Numbered from the stretch's first letter, positions 7,825-17,262 are shown. The stretch is 64,000 nucleotides of DNA from Thermoanaerobacter uzonensis DSM 18761 (GCF_900129115.1 NZ_FQUR01000013.1:1-64000), one strand, 5' to 3'. Numbers and translations: made by a program. Notes: generated by a model from the letters alone, not told the origin.

Positions 7825-7894
7825 CAGATAAAAGGGAGGGTTCCCTTTGTCCGAATTTAAATTGTTCAGATGAGAGGAACCGTCACGGCGTTTG
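7825..7894. repeat. GGAACCGTC-type inverted repeat, diverged copy
   Basis: Left part AAAGGGAGGGTTCCCTTTGTCCG, right part GAGGAACCGTCACGG. It lies between the N-terminal fragment of regulator copy 2 and the lipoprotein gene at 7952. Together with the copy at 8826-8890 it brackets the DNA that interrupts the regulator. Confidence 0.6.
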
Positions 7895-7951
7895 TTTTAA
7901 TACCTACTTCTTCATAATCTAACAAAATTAAGAACTCTTTTGTGTTGAATA

Positions 7952-8563
7952 TTAATAATCATCCAATTTTGTTGATAAACTTTTTAAGTCCTCCGTAATC
8001 ATTTTCAAAGCAAAAGGAACCGGTCCTATATTCATATAGGCAATATTACCTATTTCCCTCCAGTTGCTTTGTGTTTCTATAAATCTCCTAAGATAACCAT
8101 CGCCAACATTAAACCAGCTCTTATAAAAAATCTCGATAACTAGTCTTATATTTAAAAAGGCCTTCCCCTCTTTTTCATATTGAACAAGTTTTTTATCAAT
8201 CTCCTCAAATTCTTTCACACTATCATTCCAGCTTCTAATTATGCTTTCTGCAGAAACATCATTAGCTTTTAAGTCTCCATAATGTATTATATCTGGGTAT
8301 TCCATCCAATCTTTTGAAAGTGTCGCAAATATATAGGAAAGTTGGTATTTAACAAGAGCCAATGAATAAAAATTATTTTTTTCTAATTTTTTTGCAGTGT
8401 CATAATTTCCTATTTTCGTTTTTATACTGTTTGCAATTCCTGGCTCATCATTATTTTTGTGAATATTACAACCTGGCAGTATTAATATTAAAATAAAAAA
8501 AATGCTTATAAGAGAAAAATATCTCTTATATGAGTCCGGAAAATTCTTCACCATAAATTTCAT
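7952..8563 (-). CDS. Hypothetical lipoprotein, 203 residues
   Basis: Signal peptide with a lipobox ILPGC at residues 28-32, then a mostly helical polar domain. No family is recognised. The annotated ATG directly follows GGGGG. The second ATG at 8554 (MVKNFPDS) has the better spacing and is the likelier start. It lies inside the stretch that interrupts regulator copy 2, in the opposite orientation, 16 bases after the stop of a truncated ORF (8580-8747). Confidence 0.6.
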   Translation of the reverse strand: MKFMVKNFPDSYKRYFSLISIFFILILILPGCNIHKNNDEPGIANSIKTKIGNYDTAKKLEKNNFYSLALVKYQLSYIFATLSKDWMEYPDIIHYGDLKANDVSAESIIRSWNDSVKEFEEIDKKLVQYEKEGKAFLNIRLVIEIFYKSWFNVGDGYLRRFIETQSNWREIGNIAYMNIGPVPFALKMITEDLKSLSTKLDDY

Positions 8564-8579
8564 CCCCCGTTACTGTTTT

Positions 8580-8747
8580 TTATTGACCAATTTTAAAATC
8601 TCCTACAAGCCATATATTTATATCCCCTTCTTTTATCCATGATATACTCATAGCCCTTATCTCATCAGACTTTTGTGCGTTAAGTTCTTTTGCATATTGA
8701 GTAAGAGGTATATGCTTGATATTTTCTTGCTTATGAAACCGCTGCAT
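8580..8747 (-). pseudogene. C-terminal fragment of an unidentified protein
   Basis: An open frame of about 55 codons ends KSDEIRAMSISWIKEGDIN followed by IWLVGDFKIGQ and TAA. Residue pattern and codon use look coding. The first ATG (8747) has no ribosome-binding site and falls in sequence that matches another gene in another frame (8735-8815), so a junction lies here. It was probably cotranscribed with the lipoprotein gene at 7952. Confidence 0.4.
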
Positions 8748-8815
8748 CAATTGTAATACCTATAAAAGGTATAGGAATTGAAAATGTTCCAACAGCTCTT
8801 GTATGTGGGTTTACA
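8735..8815 (-). pseudogene. Relic of the 3' part of the secreted-protein gene family
   Basis: About 80 bases (CGCTG.AT.AATTGTAATACC and onward through a Tyr/Ile/Gly-rich stretch) match positions 10388-10470 of the secreted-protein gene in module C. The encoded PIPFIGITI segment is shared. With the start-like relic at 7190-7237 it suggests that module B once had its own copy. Confidence 0.55.
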
Positions 8816-8825
8816 CCTTAGCACA

Positions 8826-8890
8826 CAGATAAAGGGGACAGTTCCTCCACTCTGAAAAAATCAGACAAAAGGAACCGTCCCCTTTGTCTG
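8826..8890. repeat. GGAACCGTCCCC-type inverted repeat, long copy
   Basis: 65 bases like 4242-4306, with a few changes in the left arm (CAGATAAAGGGGACAGTTCC). Its right end, CAGACAAAAGG...CCCCTTTGTCTG, is followed at once by sequence of the regulator C-terminal half. This places a recombination junction at about 8890. Confidence 0.85.
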
Positions 8891-8893
8891 ACT

Positions 8894-9337
8894 GCCTTTG
8901 TCTATAATAGCATAGAAATTAGAATTTTAATGAACATAGCCTTTATATTAGAAAAACAAGAAACTGTAGAAAAATCCATAGAAATTCTCTTTTTTTGTCT
9001 GTCCCAATTAGAGCCGGAAGATATAAAGGAGAAGATAAAGCTTTATTATAACCTTTCATATTCTTATCATTTGCTTTCAAACCATGAAAAAGCACTGTAT
9101 TATGCTGATTTGGGCATAAAAACCTGCATAGAAGCTGGAATTTTAGATGGCTTGAGCCTTTTATACTTCAGAAAAGGAATTGCAGAATATCACCTTAAAA
9201 GAGAAAATTATAAAGATTCTCTTATAAAGGCAATGCATTTGTTTGAAATATTTGGGCAGGAAAAATTGAAAACAATGGCTATAGAAAATTGTAAGAAATT
9301 TTATAATATAGATATATCTATAGAGAGTTCTTGCTGA
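8894..9337 (+). pseudogene. XRE/TPR regulator copy 2, C-terminal fragment
   Basis: In one open frame from about 8897 (VYNSIEIRILMNIAFIL) to TGA at 9337 it aligns to residues 176-312 of the intact regulator. It includes YYNLSYSYHLLSNHEKALYY and the TPR-like FRKGIAEYHL. An ATG at 8930 would allow a 135-residue TPR-only product, but no ribosome-binding site or promoter is evident. The HTH half is at 7576-7757. Confidence 0.8.
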
Positions 9338-9458
9338 TATTACACGTGGTTCTTTTTGTTCGAATTTTAAGAATGAACCAATTTGAAAAGCTTTCTGGTG
9401 AAAAGGGATTTTTTAAATTAATTACCGAAAATTTGGACTTTAACATAAATAATCCAAA

Positions 9459-9512
9459 TAAAGTGGACGGTTCTCACCGTCTGAATTCAAGAAAACCGTC
9501 CCCACTGTTTGA
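9459..9512. repeat. GGAACCGTCCCC-type inverted repeat, diverged copy
   Basis: Left AAAGTGGACGGTTCTCACCGTCTG, right AAAACCGTCCCCACTGTTTG. It lies 4 bases beyond the stop of the small gene at 9517 and could serve as its terminator. Confidence 0.7.
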
Positions 9513-9516
9513 CATT

Positions 9517-9666
9517 TTAGTTTTCATTATCTTTTCGTTTTAATAATTCTTTAATTTCCTGCAGTTCTTTTTTTATTTCAATTGTATTACTCCAAGACTT
9601 GTATACGGACACTAGAAGAAAAACTAATATAGAAATAGACAATACTATTAAGTCGATCCCAGTCAA
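9517..9666 (-). CDS. Small membrane protein, 49 residues
   Basis: The start is taken as TTG 9666, because AGGAGGGA sits 5 bases upstream. The longer upstream frame has no such site. The product begins MTGIDLIVLSISILVFLLVSVY, a single membrane span, followed by a charged helical tail with heptad-like Glu/Lys/Leu spacing (EIKKELQEIKELLKRK). No family is known to me. It could be a small regulatory or phage-derived membrane peptide. Confidence 0.5.
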   Translation of the reverse strand: MTGIDLIVLSISILVFLLVSVYKSWSNTIEIKKELQEIKELLKRKDNEN

Positions 9667-9708
9667 TAAAATCCCTCCTAACCCATGGAAAATTAATATT
9701 TTATACAA

Positions 9709-10139
9709 AAATTTTTTGCATATACTACAGTAAATTTTAACATCGTTAGTTCCTTAAATAAATATTTATATTTACTTATAAACTTAATTCCGGATGCATA
9801 GATAATTATTAACTTTTCTCGGTTTCCAATAACGTAACTCTATTATTTTTAATTAAACACCTCAAATAAGTAAGTAAAGAATTTAGACATAGATTTTTTC
9901 TCCTTTAAAAATTCAATTATATGTTTGCTTTTTAGGCAAAACTCCTATTCTGTGTCTTTATTGAATAATATTGTAGAAGTTTAATTACAAAGTCTTCTAA
10001 CCTTATCATTAAATATAGTAGTTTTACAGGTGCCCACAATTATTTTCTGTAAATCGGAAGAATTTTTGTAACTTTCTTGTTTTCATTTTACCATAAACAA
10101 TCTATAATTTAAAGAGAATATGCTATTTCTACTGTTTAG
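9709..10139. other. Gene-free AT-rich stretch
   Basis: No supported frame, RNA gene or repeat was seen. It separates the small membrane protein gene from the 3' end of the interrupted secreted-protein gene. Confidence 0.5.
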
Positions 10140-11204
10140 TTAATATATTGTTACAGAATATGGCACATCAGAATTTATTTTTGTGTCGTAATATCTGTTT
10201 AGAGCATCATAAAACTTAAATTCCGCTGAAACATAACCTGTACAGACATACGTTCCGCTTCCGGATATGGGCGCTAAATACATCTCTACAGCTGTTGGAT
10301 TTGTGCTTGAATCTGGACCATCATAAAAAGATATAACAGGATCTGTTGGTACAATATACTAAGATACTCCTGTAGAAGTATGATCTTCTGTTATTCTTGC
10401 AACCGCTGTATTAATTGTAATACCTATAAAAGGTATAGGAATCGAAAAACTTCCAATAAGTTTGGAATGTGGATTTACATCTTGAATCCATAATCCTTCA
10501 CCACCATTTCTAGGAGGACTACCCCATATTTTTATATGTGATACTGATACCCAACTTTCTGTATAGAGGTTTTGTCTTACTCTAATCTGATATGGTTGCG
10601 AAGGGTTATTTCTCGACACAGATGATGGTCCATAAACCTGTATGTGTATACCATTAGCAGTTCTATCTACAAGTTTTCCTATACCTAATATAGAAACATT
10701 TTCAGGATTTTCAGGATGACTTGAGTTACTGTATCTATTTATTTTATCTCTTATCAGATCTAATGAAGGTATATCTTTACCTGCTAAAAAATTGTACACC
10801 CTGATAGAGTTCCCGTTATTATAATCTATGCTCCCTGCTATTCTATCCAGATTTTTGTCTATGGCTATTGCCACATCCATATCTCCCTCTTTTGTATGGG
10901 CTATTCCAATTCCAGTGTAATCTTTAAATTCGCCAGATGACAATTTCTGGGGTCTTAAATTGTTAAATTTCAGCAGTATACTATCTGTAGATGTTATTAA
11001 AACCGCTTTTCCCGATAAGCTCCCATTCTTTATATCGCTTTCTATTATCTTTACCGTTATATCTTCTATTTTATTGCCATCTATTGAATATGAATACCCA
11101 GTCATATTATATTTTTCTTTGTGGTAACTTTGAGCTAGGACCAATCTGGGGAATATTAAGCATATTACAAGTAAAGAAATCAATAAATAATTTGTTTTCT
11201 TCAT
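10140..11204 (-). pseudogene. Secreted protein gene interrupted by one in-frame TAG
   Basis: ATG 11204 follows AGGTGAGGTG and opens a signal peptide (MKKTNYLLISLLVICLIFP..LVLAQS). About 280 residues of beta-rich sequence follow, with a Gly/Asn-rich middle and a PIPFIGITI motif, then TAG at 10361-10359. The same frame continues for 72 codons (YIVPTDPVISFYDGP..., ending NSDVPYSVTIY) to TAA at 10140. The extension is well-formed protein sequence, so the TAG probably interrupts what was one gene. No family is recognised. It lies in the leftward arm of module C, with relics of a paralogue in module B. Confidence 0.65.
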
Positions 11205-11324
11205 ATCCACACACCTCACCTTAATATTTTGTAATAAATCAGTCGTGTTTTAAAAATTCATTTTCCTAAGATTCTCTTATCACCACTTCCACAATAATTT
11301 ATGAACTTGTCTTATAACAACATC

Positions 11325-11462
11325 ACCTCCCAGATATTACAAAATACTATCTTGTTAAATCTTCTTACCCTAATGGCGCAATTATACCTACATTAAAATA
11401 TAATAAGGGATATTGAAGTAACAGATGTTAGGAAGATAAGCATTAATTCCTTTTTTGTTTAC
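11325..11462 (-). pseudogene. Decayed copy of the exported-peptide gene
   Basis: It aligns with the peptide gene at 7346-7480 over its whole length, including GCATTAATT near the start and CACCTCCCAG at the end. The ATG has become AAC and in-frame stops have appeared. The order promoter, peptide gene, secreted gene is the same as in module B. Confidence 0.6.
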
Positions 11463-11470
11463 ACCGCCAC

Positions 11471-11539
11471 TTTACATATCTTTTCCTTAACTATATAATA
11501 TATGGTAAATTAAATAATTTCAACCCGATTTGAATCGGG
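11471..11539. promoter_or_regulatory. Overlapping divergent promoters with operator-like palindrome, module C
   Basis: Plus promoter TTTACA (11471-11476), 17 bases, TATAAT (11494-11499). Minus promoter TTGAAA (11523-11518), 17 bases, TATTAT (11500-11495). Palindrome CCCGATTTGAATCGGG at 11524-11539. Nearly identical to module B, so the switch outlived the regulator gene beside it. Confidence 0.7.
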
Positions 11540-11548
11540 ATGGGGTGT

Positions 11549-11763
11549 TAAACCATGAAAAAGCACTGTGCTATGCTGATTTGGGCGTAAAAACCTGCAT
11601 AGAGGCTGGAATTTTAGATGGCTTGAGCCTTTTATACTTCAGAAAAGGAATTGCAAAATATCACCTTAAAAGAGAAATTTACAAAGATTCTCTTATAAAA
11701 GCAATGCATTTATTTGAAATATTTAGGCAGGAAAAATTAAAAGAAATGGTTATAAAAAATTGA
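11549..11763 (+). pseudogene. XRE/TPR regulator copy 3, deletion remnant
   Basis: The leader (GGGGTGTTAAA) is joined directly to sequence matching the last 75 codons of copy 2 (HEKALCYADLGVKTCIEAGILD...). The HTH and most of the TPR region are missing. An open frame exists from a TTG inside the palindrome (11530) and the product would be a TPR stub of 77 residues. A further diverged leader copy (TTGAATCAGCATAGAGTG..TTAAAAAAT) starts at about 11760. Confidence 0.75.
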
Positions 11764-11859
11764 ATCAGCATAGAGTGTTAAAAAATAGATATGTAACACA
11801 AAGCAAGAATCAAAAATAATTTTTAGACTTTTTAGTCAATTCAAAGGATAAAAATATCA

Positions 11860-12549
11860 CTACAGCATCTCTTTAAGCTTTTCTATATCTCTAATTATTA
11901 TTTTCTGCCTGTCAAGATGTATTATCCCCTCTTTGTCCATTTGACTTAAAATTCTTGTGACGTTTTCTCTCGATGTGCCGACTATGTTGGCAAGGTCTTG
12001 CCTATTGAGATTTAAATCTAATAAAATTCCTTCTTTTGCGTTTATTCCTCTCTCTTTTGCAAAAGTGAGAAGTACAGAAGCCGTTCTGCCAATGGAATCT
12101 CTTAAAGCAAGATTTTCTATTATGACAGCTACATTTTTTAGCCTTTTTGCCATAAGTTTAATAATGCTTAAGGCTATTTCGCTATTTTTTAGTATCAAGT
12201 TTTCTATGTCTTGATTTTTAAGCATAATCACTTCGGAGTCCTCTATAGCCTCTGCCGTTGCAGGATATTCTCCACCGACAAAAAGAATAGACTCAGCAAA
12301 TACGTCTCCTTTTTCCATTATTTTAATAATGTACTCTTTTCCAATAGAAGATGTTTTTGATATTTTAACTTTACCAGATTTTACAAAATACATAGCTTCT
12401 CCCTTTTCCCCCTCCATGAAAATAATAGACCCTTTTTTAAAAAAGTTGATAGTTGAAATTCTATGTATCTCTTCAAGGGATTTGTCCTCCAGCTCATTAA
12501 AATAAGGAACTTTTTTAAGGTAATCAAAATCAGCCATAATGACTTTCAT
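11860..12549 (-). CDS. Crp/Fnr-family transcription regulator
   Basis: 229 residues. Residues about 10-125 form a cyclic-nucleotide-binding-type beta-roll (FKKGSIIFMEGEKGEAMYFVKSG, then GDVFAESILF). A long dimer helix follows, then a winged HTH at about 155-220 with LNRQDLANIVGTSRENVTRIL. The ligand is unknown: there is no cysteine cluster for an FeS centre, and the beta-roll lacks an obvious complete cAMP-binding signature. It is a single gene placed after dnaB. ATG 12549, or ATG 12537 (MADFDYL), could start it. Confidence 0.85.
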   Translation of the reverse strand: MKVIMADFDYLKKVPYFNELEDKSLEEIHRISTINFFKKGSIIFMEGEKGEAMYFVKSGKVKISKTSSIGKEYIIKIMEKGDVFAESILFVGGEYPATAEAIEDSEVIMLKNQDIENLILKNSEIALSIIKLMAKRLKNVAVIIENLALRDSIGRTASVLLTFAKERGINAKEGILLDLNLNRQDLANIVGTSRENVTRILSQMDKEGIIHLDRQKIIIRDIEKLKEML

Positions 12550-12573
12550 CCCTTCTTAGAAGTAAAGTAAAGA

Positions 12574-13902
12574 TTATTCCGTTCTATATTTATCAAGACT
12601 TGCAAATTTTGTATACTGTGCGAGCCATAAAAGTTCCACTGTCCCTGTGGGCCCATTTCTGTGTTTTGCAATTATAACTTCTGCTATGTTTTTCTTTTCA
12701 GAATCTTTATGATAGTAATCATCTCTGTACAAAAACATTACTATGTCAGCGTCCTGCTCTATTGCTCCAGATTCCCTCAAATCGCTTAAAATAGGTCTGT
12801 GATCTGACCTGGACTCAGGTGCGCGTGAAAGCTGGGATAAGGTAATTACTGGGACGTTTAATTCTCTAGCCAGGCTTTTTAATGACCTCGATATTTCTGA
12901 AATTTCTTGTTGCCGGTTTTCTGCCTTTCCTCTCCCTTGCATAAGTTGCAGATAATCTATCATCACCAGACCTAATCCTTTTTCCAGTTTGAGGCGCCTG
13001 CACTTCGCTCTTATGTCCATTACTCCAATCCCGGGAGTGTCGTCAATGTAAATAGGAGCTTTAGAAAGAGGAGTCATCGCAGCCGCCAATTTCATCCAGT
13101 CGTCTTCATCAAGATTTCCTGTCCTAAGCTTTTGGCTATCTATATTGGCAGTAGAACAGATAAGCCTGTTTACCAGTTGCTCTTTTGACATCTCCAGGCT
13201 AAATATGGCAACAGGAAGGCCTGTCAAAAGAGCTGCATTTTGAGCGATATTTAAAGCAAAAGAAGTTTTTCCCATTGAAGGCCTTGCTGCGACTAAAATA
13301 AAGTCAGAGGGCTGAAAGCCAGCAGTTTTTAAGTCAAGGTCAGGAAAGCCAGAGGGAATTCCCGTAAGCTGTCCTTTGTTTTTGTAAAGTTCCTCTATTT
13401 TATAAAATGTATTCATCAACACATCTTTTATAGGTGAAAAATTAGTAGTGTTTCTCCCTTGAGCTATATCAAATATTTTTTGTTCTGCTATGTCAAGAAC
13501 AGTTTCTACGTCATCCCCTTGATAACTTAACTCCATAATCTCTGAAGAGGCCTCAATGAGCCTTCTCAATGTGGCTTTTTCTTTTATAAGTTTTGCGTAG
13601 TAAGATACATTAGCAGTGGTGATGACATTGGAAGACAGGCTTGCTATATAATCAATTCCGCCAACAGCCTCTAACATATTGCGCTTTCTAAGTTCATCAA
13701 CTACTGTCACAAGGTCAACGGGGATGTCTTTTTCAAACATCTCTATCATTACATCGAATAATTTTTTGTGGGATTCTTTATAAAAGTCGTCGGCTTTTAT
13801 TATTTCAGAAACGTCTATTATAGCATCCCTAGATAAAAGCATTGACCCTAAGACGGATTGTTCAGCTTCTATGTTTTGGGGAGGGATTTTGCTCCACTCC
13901 AT
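12574..13902 (-). CDS. dnaB: Replicative DNA helicase DnaB
   Basis: 442 residues, the usual length. The N-terminal DnaB domain starts PPQNIEAEQSVLGSML. The RecA-like C-terminal domain has Walker A AARPSMGKTSFALN, Walker B VMIDYLQLM and the H4-type ELNVPVITLSQLSR. It is the hexameric helicase that unwinds the fork (called dnaC in Bacillus). It follows rplI by about 20 bases and ends the yybS-gdpP-rplI-dnaB cluster, the same order as in Bacillus. No intein is present. Confidence 0.97.
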   Translation of the reverse strand: MEWSKIPPQNIEAEQSVLGSMLLSRDAIIDVSEIIKADDFYKESHKKLFDVMIEMFEKDIPVDLVTVVDELRKRNMLEAVGGIDYIASLSSNVITTANVSYYAKLIKEKATLRRLIEASSEIMELSYQGDDVETVLDIAEQKIFDIAQGRNTTNFSPIKDVLMNTFYKIEELYKNKGQLTGIPSGFPDLDLKTAGFQPSDFILVAARPSMGKTSFALNIAQNAALLTGLPVAIFSLEMSKEQLVNRLICSTANIDSQKLRTGNLDEDDWMKLAAAMTPLSKAPIYIDDTPGIGVMDIRAKCRRLKLEKGLGLVMIDYLQLMQGRGKAENRQQEISEISRSLKSLARELNVPVITLSQLSRAPESRSDHRPILSDLRESGAIEQDADIVMFLYRDDYYHKDSEKKNIAEVIIAKHRNGPTGTVELLWLAQYTKFASLDKYRTE

Positions 13903-13923
13903 CCTTATTCCCCCTTGCTTTAA

Positions 13924-14367
13924 TTACTCTGCCACAACATCTACCTTCACTTTTGCTGTAACTCCTTGATAAAGTTTTATGTCTACATAATAGGTACCTG
14001 TAGTCTTTACAGTCTCGTCAAAAGATATTTTCTTTTTATCAATGTCAAAGCCTTTCTCCTTTAAAGCCTCTTCTACATCTTTCGAAGTTACAGAACCAAA
14101 GAGTTTGCCATTTTCTCCTGCTTTTACTTTTAAAACCAGGCTAATATTTGAAAGGTCTTGAGCTAATTTTTTTGCTTCTTCTAATTCTTGCTGTCTCTTT
14201 TTCTCTTCTGCCTTTTTCTTTTCATTAAGCACTTTTATGTTGGACTCTGTAGCCTCTATGGCAAGTCCTCTTGGAAGGAGATAATTTCTCCCATATCCAT
14301 CGCTGACATTTATGATTTCTCCTGCTTTTCCCACATTTTTAACATCTTTTACTAATATGACTTTCAT
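13924..14367 (-). CDS. rplI: 50S ribosomal protein L9
   Basis: 147 residues. [36 protein letters not shown] is the L9 N-terminal rRNA-binding domain, followed by the long charged connecting helix ([17 protein letters not shown]) and the C-terminal domain. It overlaps the gdpP stop by 4 bases (ATGA), so it is translationally coupled. Confidence 0.97.
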   Translation of the reverse strand: MKVILVKDVKNVGKAGEIINVSDGYGRNYLLPRGLAIEATESNIKVLNEKKKAEEKKRQQELEEAKKLAQDLSNISLVLKVKAGENGKLFGSVTSKDVEEALKEKGFDIDKKKISFDETVKTTGTYYVDIKLYQGVTAKVKVDVVAE

Positions 14368-16331
14368 CTGTCTTCACCTTCCTCTTCAAAATATTCTTTA
14401 ATAGCATTTTTTAAGTCTTGCAGTACTTCATCTATAGGCTTTTTGACCTGAGCTCCTGCAACAGTTAAGTGTCCTCCTCCACCAAGCTTTTCAAGGATAA
14501 CTTGAACATTTATGTCTCCAAGAGAGCGTCCGCTAATGGCTACATCTTCTTCTCTTTTTAAAATAACGAAAGAAGCTTGTACTCCCTTTATTGTAAGGAG
14601 CTCATCAGCAGCCTGGGCTATGATGAGATTGTTGGCATTTGGAGGGCTAACTGCTATTGCAATGCCGTTATCCAGTATCTCGGCATTTTTCACTATTGAA
14701 GCTTTTATTATGTAAGAATCTAAGTCATTTTGGAAAAGCTGCTTAACAGAGGTTGTATCTGCACCTTTTCTTCTCAAAAAGGAGGCTGCTTCAAAAGTCC
14801 TGGAACCTGTTCTGAAAGTGAAATTTTTTGTATCCACTGATATTCCTGCCATTAAAGCCTCAGCTTCTATAGGTTTTATGTCAATCTTGTCTACTATATA
14901 TTGCAGAATTTCTGTAACTAATTCGCTAGCAGAAGAAGCATAAGGCTCTAAATAGACAAGCAAGGCTTTGTCAATAAACTCTTTCCCTCTTCTATGGTGG
15001 TCTATAACAACTATTCTGTCTATAATATCTACAATTTCGGGATAAGTAAGATAACTGGGTCTATGGGTATCAACAACTATTAAAAGGCTGTTTTGGTCCA
15101 CCATGTTTTTAACTTCACTGCTTTTTATAAATAAATCTTCATAGCCTTTTGTATTTTGTATTTTCTTTACCAATTCATCTATTGCTACATTAGATTTATC
15201 TAATATTATATAGGCTTTTTTGCCTAAAGACATGCTGGCTCTATACATGCCAATTGCAGCACCTAATGAATCAAAGTCCATAAAGTTGTGACCCATTATG
15301 AAAATGGTAGAGGATTCTTTTATGAGCTCTTTTATAGCGTGGGCAATTACTCTCGCCTTTACTTTTGTCCTCTTTTCAACAGCTTGTGTTCTTCCTCCAT
15401 AAAACGAAGTTTTATCTCCTCTTTTTATTACTGCTTGGTCTCCTCCTCGCCCTAATGCTAAGTCTAAGGCGCTAGAGGCATATTCATTTAAGGCTAAAAA
15501 GTCATTGGCATCTGCTCCAATTCCTATGCTTAAAGTTAAAGGGATTTTTATCTCTTCTCCAATTTCTCTCACTTTATCCAATATTTCAAATTTATTTTCT
15601 TCTAAGCTTTTTAATCCTTCCTCTTTAAATACGACAAAGTATTTATCATCATCATATTTTTTCATAAAAGCTTTTATTGAGGAAGCCCATTCTGAAAGTT
15701 TTTTTTCTATTTCTGAAGAAATCACCGCTTTTTTAATATCTTCTATTGCCATCATCGCTTCTTCGTAGTTGTCAATTATTATATGCCCTACCACCGGTCT
15801 ATCGAAAGCTAAAGATTTCTTAAGCTGAATGTATTCAGTGTTATCAAGGAATAAAAGAGTACAGCTTAGGTCCTTCCCTTTTTTTCTTTTTGCTTGAGAA
15901 TCTACTTTTAACACGGAATAGTTCCGGCCATTGAACTCTATTTGGTTTTTTTTGTCATCTATTTTGTTTCCAGCATATTTTTTTATCAATTTCTTTATCT
16001 CTTCATCTTCATTAAAGACCTGAGAATAGCTTAAGTTATACCACAGGATTTCTCCGTTATCATTTAAAATAACGGCGGGAATTGGCATTTTTGCTAAAAC
16101 ACTTTTTGATGCCTTGTCAACATTGAAAAATATATTTTCTATATATTTATCCAATTCTAATCGCTTTTTCTTTACGCCATAGTATTCACTTAAAAGCACA
16201 TAAAGAAAGATGATTAATGAAACAGAAGCAATTATCTCATTGTAGTAAAACATTAAAGCTATTAATAGAGCTGATAGCAAAATATTTATCACATTGACAG
16301 AAGAAATTATTTTATAAAATTTCTTATCCAC
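14364..16331 (-). CDS. gdpP: Cyclic-di-AMP phosphodiesterase GdpP (YybT)
   Basis: 655 residues, typical for the family. Two N-terminal membrane spans, a PAS-like region (about 75-170), a degenerate GGDEF domain (about 175-300), then DHH and DHHA1 domains. The DHH part has [25 protein letters not shown] and VIDHHRRG, the metal ligands for cleaving c-di-AMP. The C-terminal [12 protein letters not shown] is the DHHA1 signature. It should degrade c-di-AMP at the membrane. Coupled to rplI. Confidence 0.95.
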   Translation of the reverse strand: MDKKFYKIISSVNVINILLSALLIALMFYYNEIIASVSLIIFLYVLLSEYYGVKKKRLELDKYIENIFFNVDKASKSVLAKMPIPAVILNDNGEILWYNLSYSQVFNEDEEIKKLIKKYAGNKIDDKKNQIEFNGRNYSVLKVDSQAKRKKGKDLSCTLLFLDNTEYIQLKKSLAFDRPVVGHIIIDNYEEAMMAIEDIKKAVISSEIEKKLSEWASSIKAFMKKYDDDKYFVVFKEEGLKSLEENKFEILDKVREIGEEIKIPLTLSIGIGADANDFLALNEYASSALDLALGRGGDQAVIKRGDKTSFYGGRTQAVEKRTKVKARVIAHAIKELIKESSTIFIMGHNFMDFDSLGAAIGMYRASMSLGKKAYIILDKSNVAIDELVKKIQNTKGYEDLFIKSSEVKNMVDQNSLLIVVDTHRPSYLTYPEIVDIIDRIVVIDHHRRGKEFIDKALLVYLEPYASSASELVTEILQYIVDKIDIKPIEAEALMAGISVDTKNFTFRTGSRTFEAASFLRRKGADTTSVKQLFQNDLDSYIIKASIVKNAEILDNGIAIAVSPPNANNLIIAQAADELLTIKGVQASFVILKREEDVAISGRSLGDINVQVILEKLGGGGHLTVAGAQVKKPIDEVLQDLKNAIKEYFEEEGEDR

Positions 16332-16349
16332 AAAAACACCTCTCGTTTT

Positions 16350-17258
16350 CTAACTCATGTATTTTCTTAAATCCATGCTGGTATCCACAATGCCTATCAC
16401 GGTAAGTAGCCAAGAGGTAAGAGGAAAAAGAAATAAAAATACAAGGATTATGTTAGCAACCAATGATTTCATCTTTAATCTATGGATTAAATAATATTTT
16501 ACTACCGCCAAACCTCCTAACGTAAAACCTAGAGAAAGTAATACTATTATATTAGTAGTTATTGCTTCAGGTTGCTTTATAAAATATTGATATAGCAGCG
16601 CTCCAATAAAAATCCACCCTGTGATATAAGGCATTTTCCATTCTGCAAAAGGAGGAAGTGCATCTACGTAAACTCTTTGAGTTTTTAAGACTTTGTATAT
16701 AATTACATAATTGATTAAAATGACAGCCACAACTGTAATTATTATAGATGCAGGTAAAGTCACCTTTAGCATTTCTTCAATCATTAATAAATTGCTTTTT
16801 ATGGCCGAAAAGTTTGAATGACCCTGATAAATAGATAATACCTCTTTTGTGCTCATATTAATTGCCTTAAAAAACTGATCAAGCACATTTATTTTGAAGG
16901 CCGCTTTTATTAAATACAATACTATAACTATCCCAAAGATCGACACAATAGAAGTATCAATAAGTATCTCACTAGCTTTCCGTTTTTTCGATATTAAATA
17001 ACCCATAACAAGTCCTTGAAAGGCAAAAAATAAACTTATAAAAGCTGTACCTATGTCTGTAAAAATTACATTTACAATAAATACAGCAAAAGATGATGCA
17101 ATAGCATAAGATTCAGAACTTCTTATACAAGTTATAGCAATGGGAACTGGTATCAAAAAAAATAGCACAAGTAGGGGGGGAATATACACTCCTATTAATG
17201 TCATTACTACAGCCATTGCCGTCATCATTGCCGCATTGGTAAGTTTTCGTAAATCCAT
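16350..17258 (-). CDS. YybS-like DUF2232 membrane protein
   Basis: 302 residues with about eight membrane spans, matching the DUF2232/YybS family by length, composition and place just upstream of gdpP, as in Bacillus. Its biochemical role is not established; the ECF-transporter-like fold of the family is only suggestive. ATG start. Confidence 0.85.
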   Translation of the reverse strand: MDLRKLTNAAMMTAMAVVMTLIGVYIPPLLVLFFLIPVPIAITCIRSSESYAIASSFAVFIVNVIFTDIGTAFISLFFAFQGLVMGYLISKKRKASEILIDTSIVSIFGIVIVLYLIKAAFKINVLDQFFKAINMSTKEVLSIYQGHSNFSAIKSNLLMIEEMLKVTLPASIIITVVAVILINYVIIYKVLKTQRVYVDALPPFAEWKMPYITGWIFIGALLYQYFIKQPEAITTNIIVLLSLGFTLGGLAVVKYYLIHRLKMKSLVANIILVFLFLFPLTSWLLTVIGIVDTSMDLRKYMS

Positions 17259-17262
17259 TAAA

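Noticed and set aside
8010..8035. AAAGGAACCGGTCCT as another copy of the dispersed repeat
   Set aside because: It is inside the lipoprotein coding frame (GPVPFAL), lacks the second arm and the flanking CAGACAAA, so it may be chance.
5620..11204. TAG as pyrrolysine or other recoding signal
   Set aside because: Two cases, no downstream structure recognised, no pyl genes in the window, and many other genes are plainly broken here. Kept only as a question in the findings.
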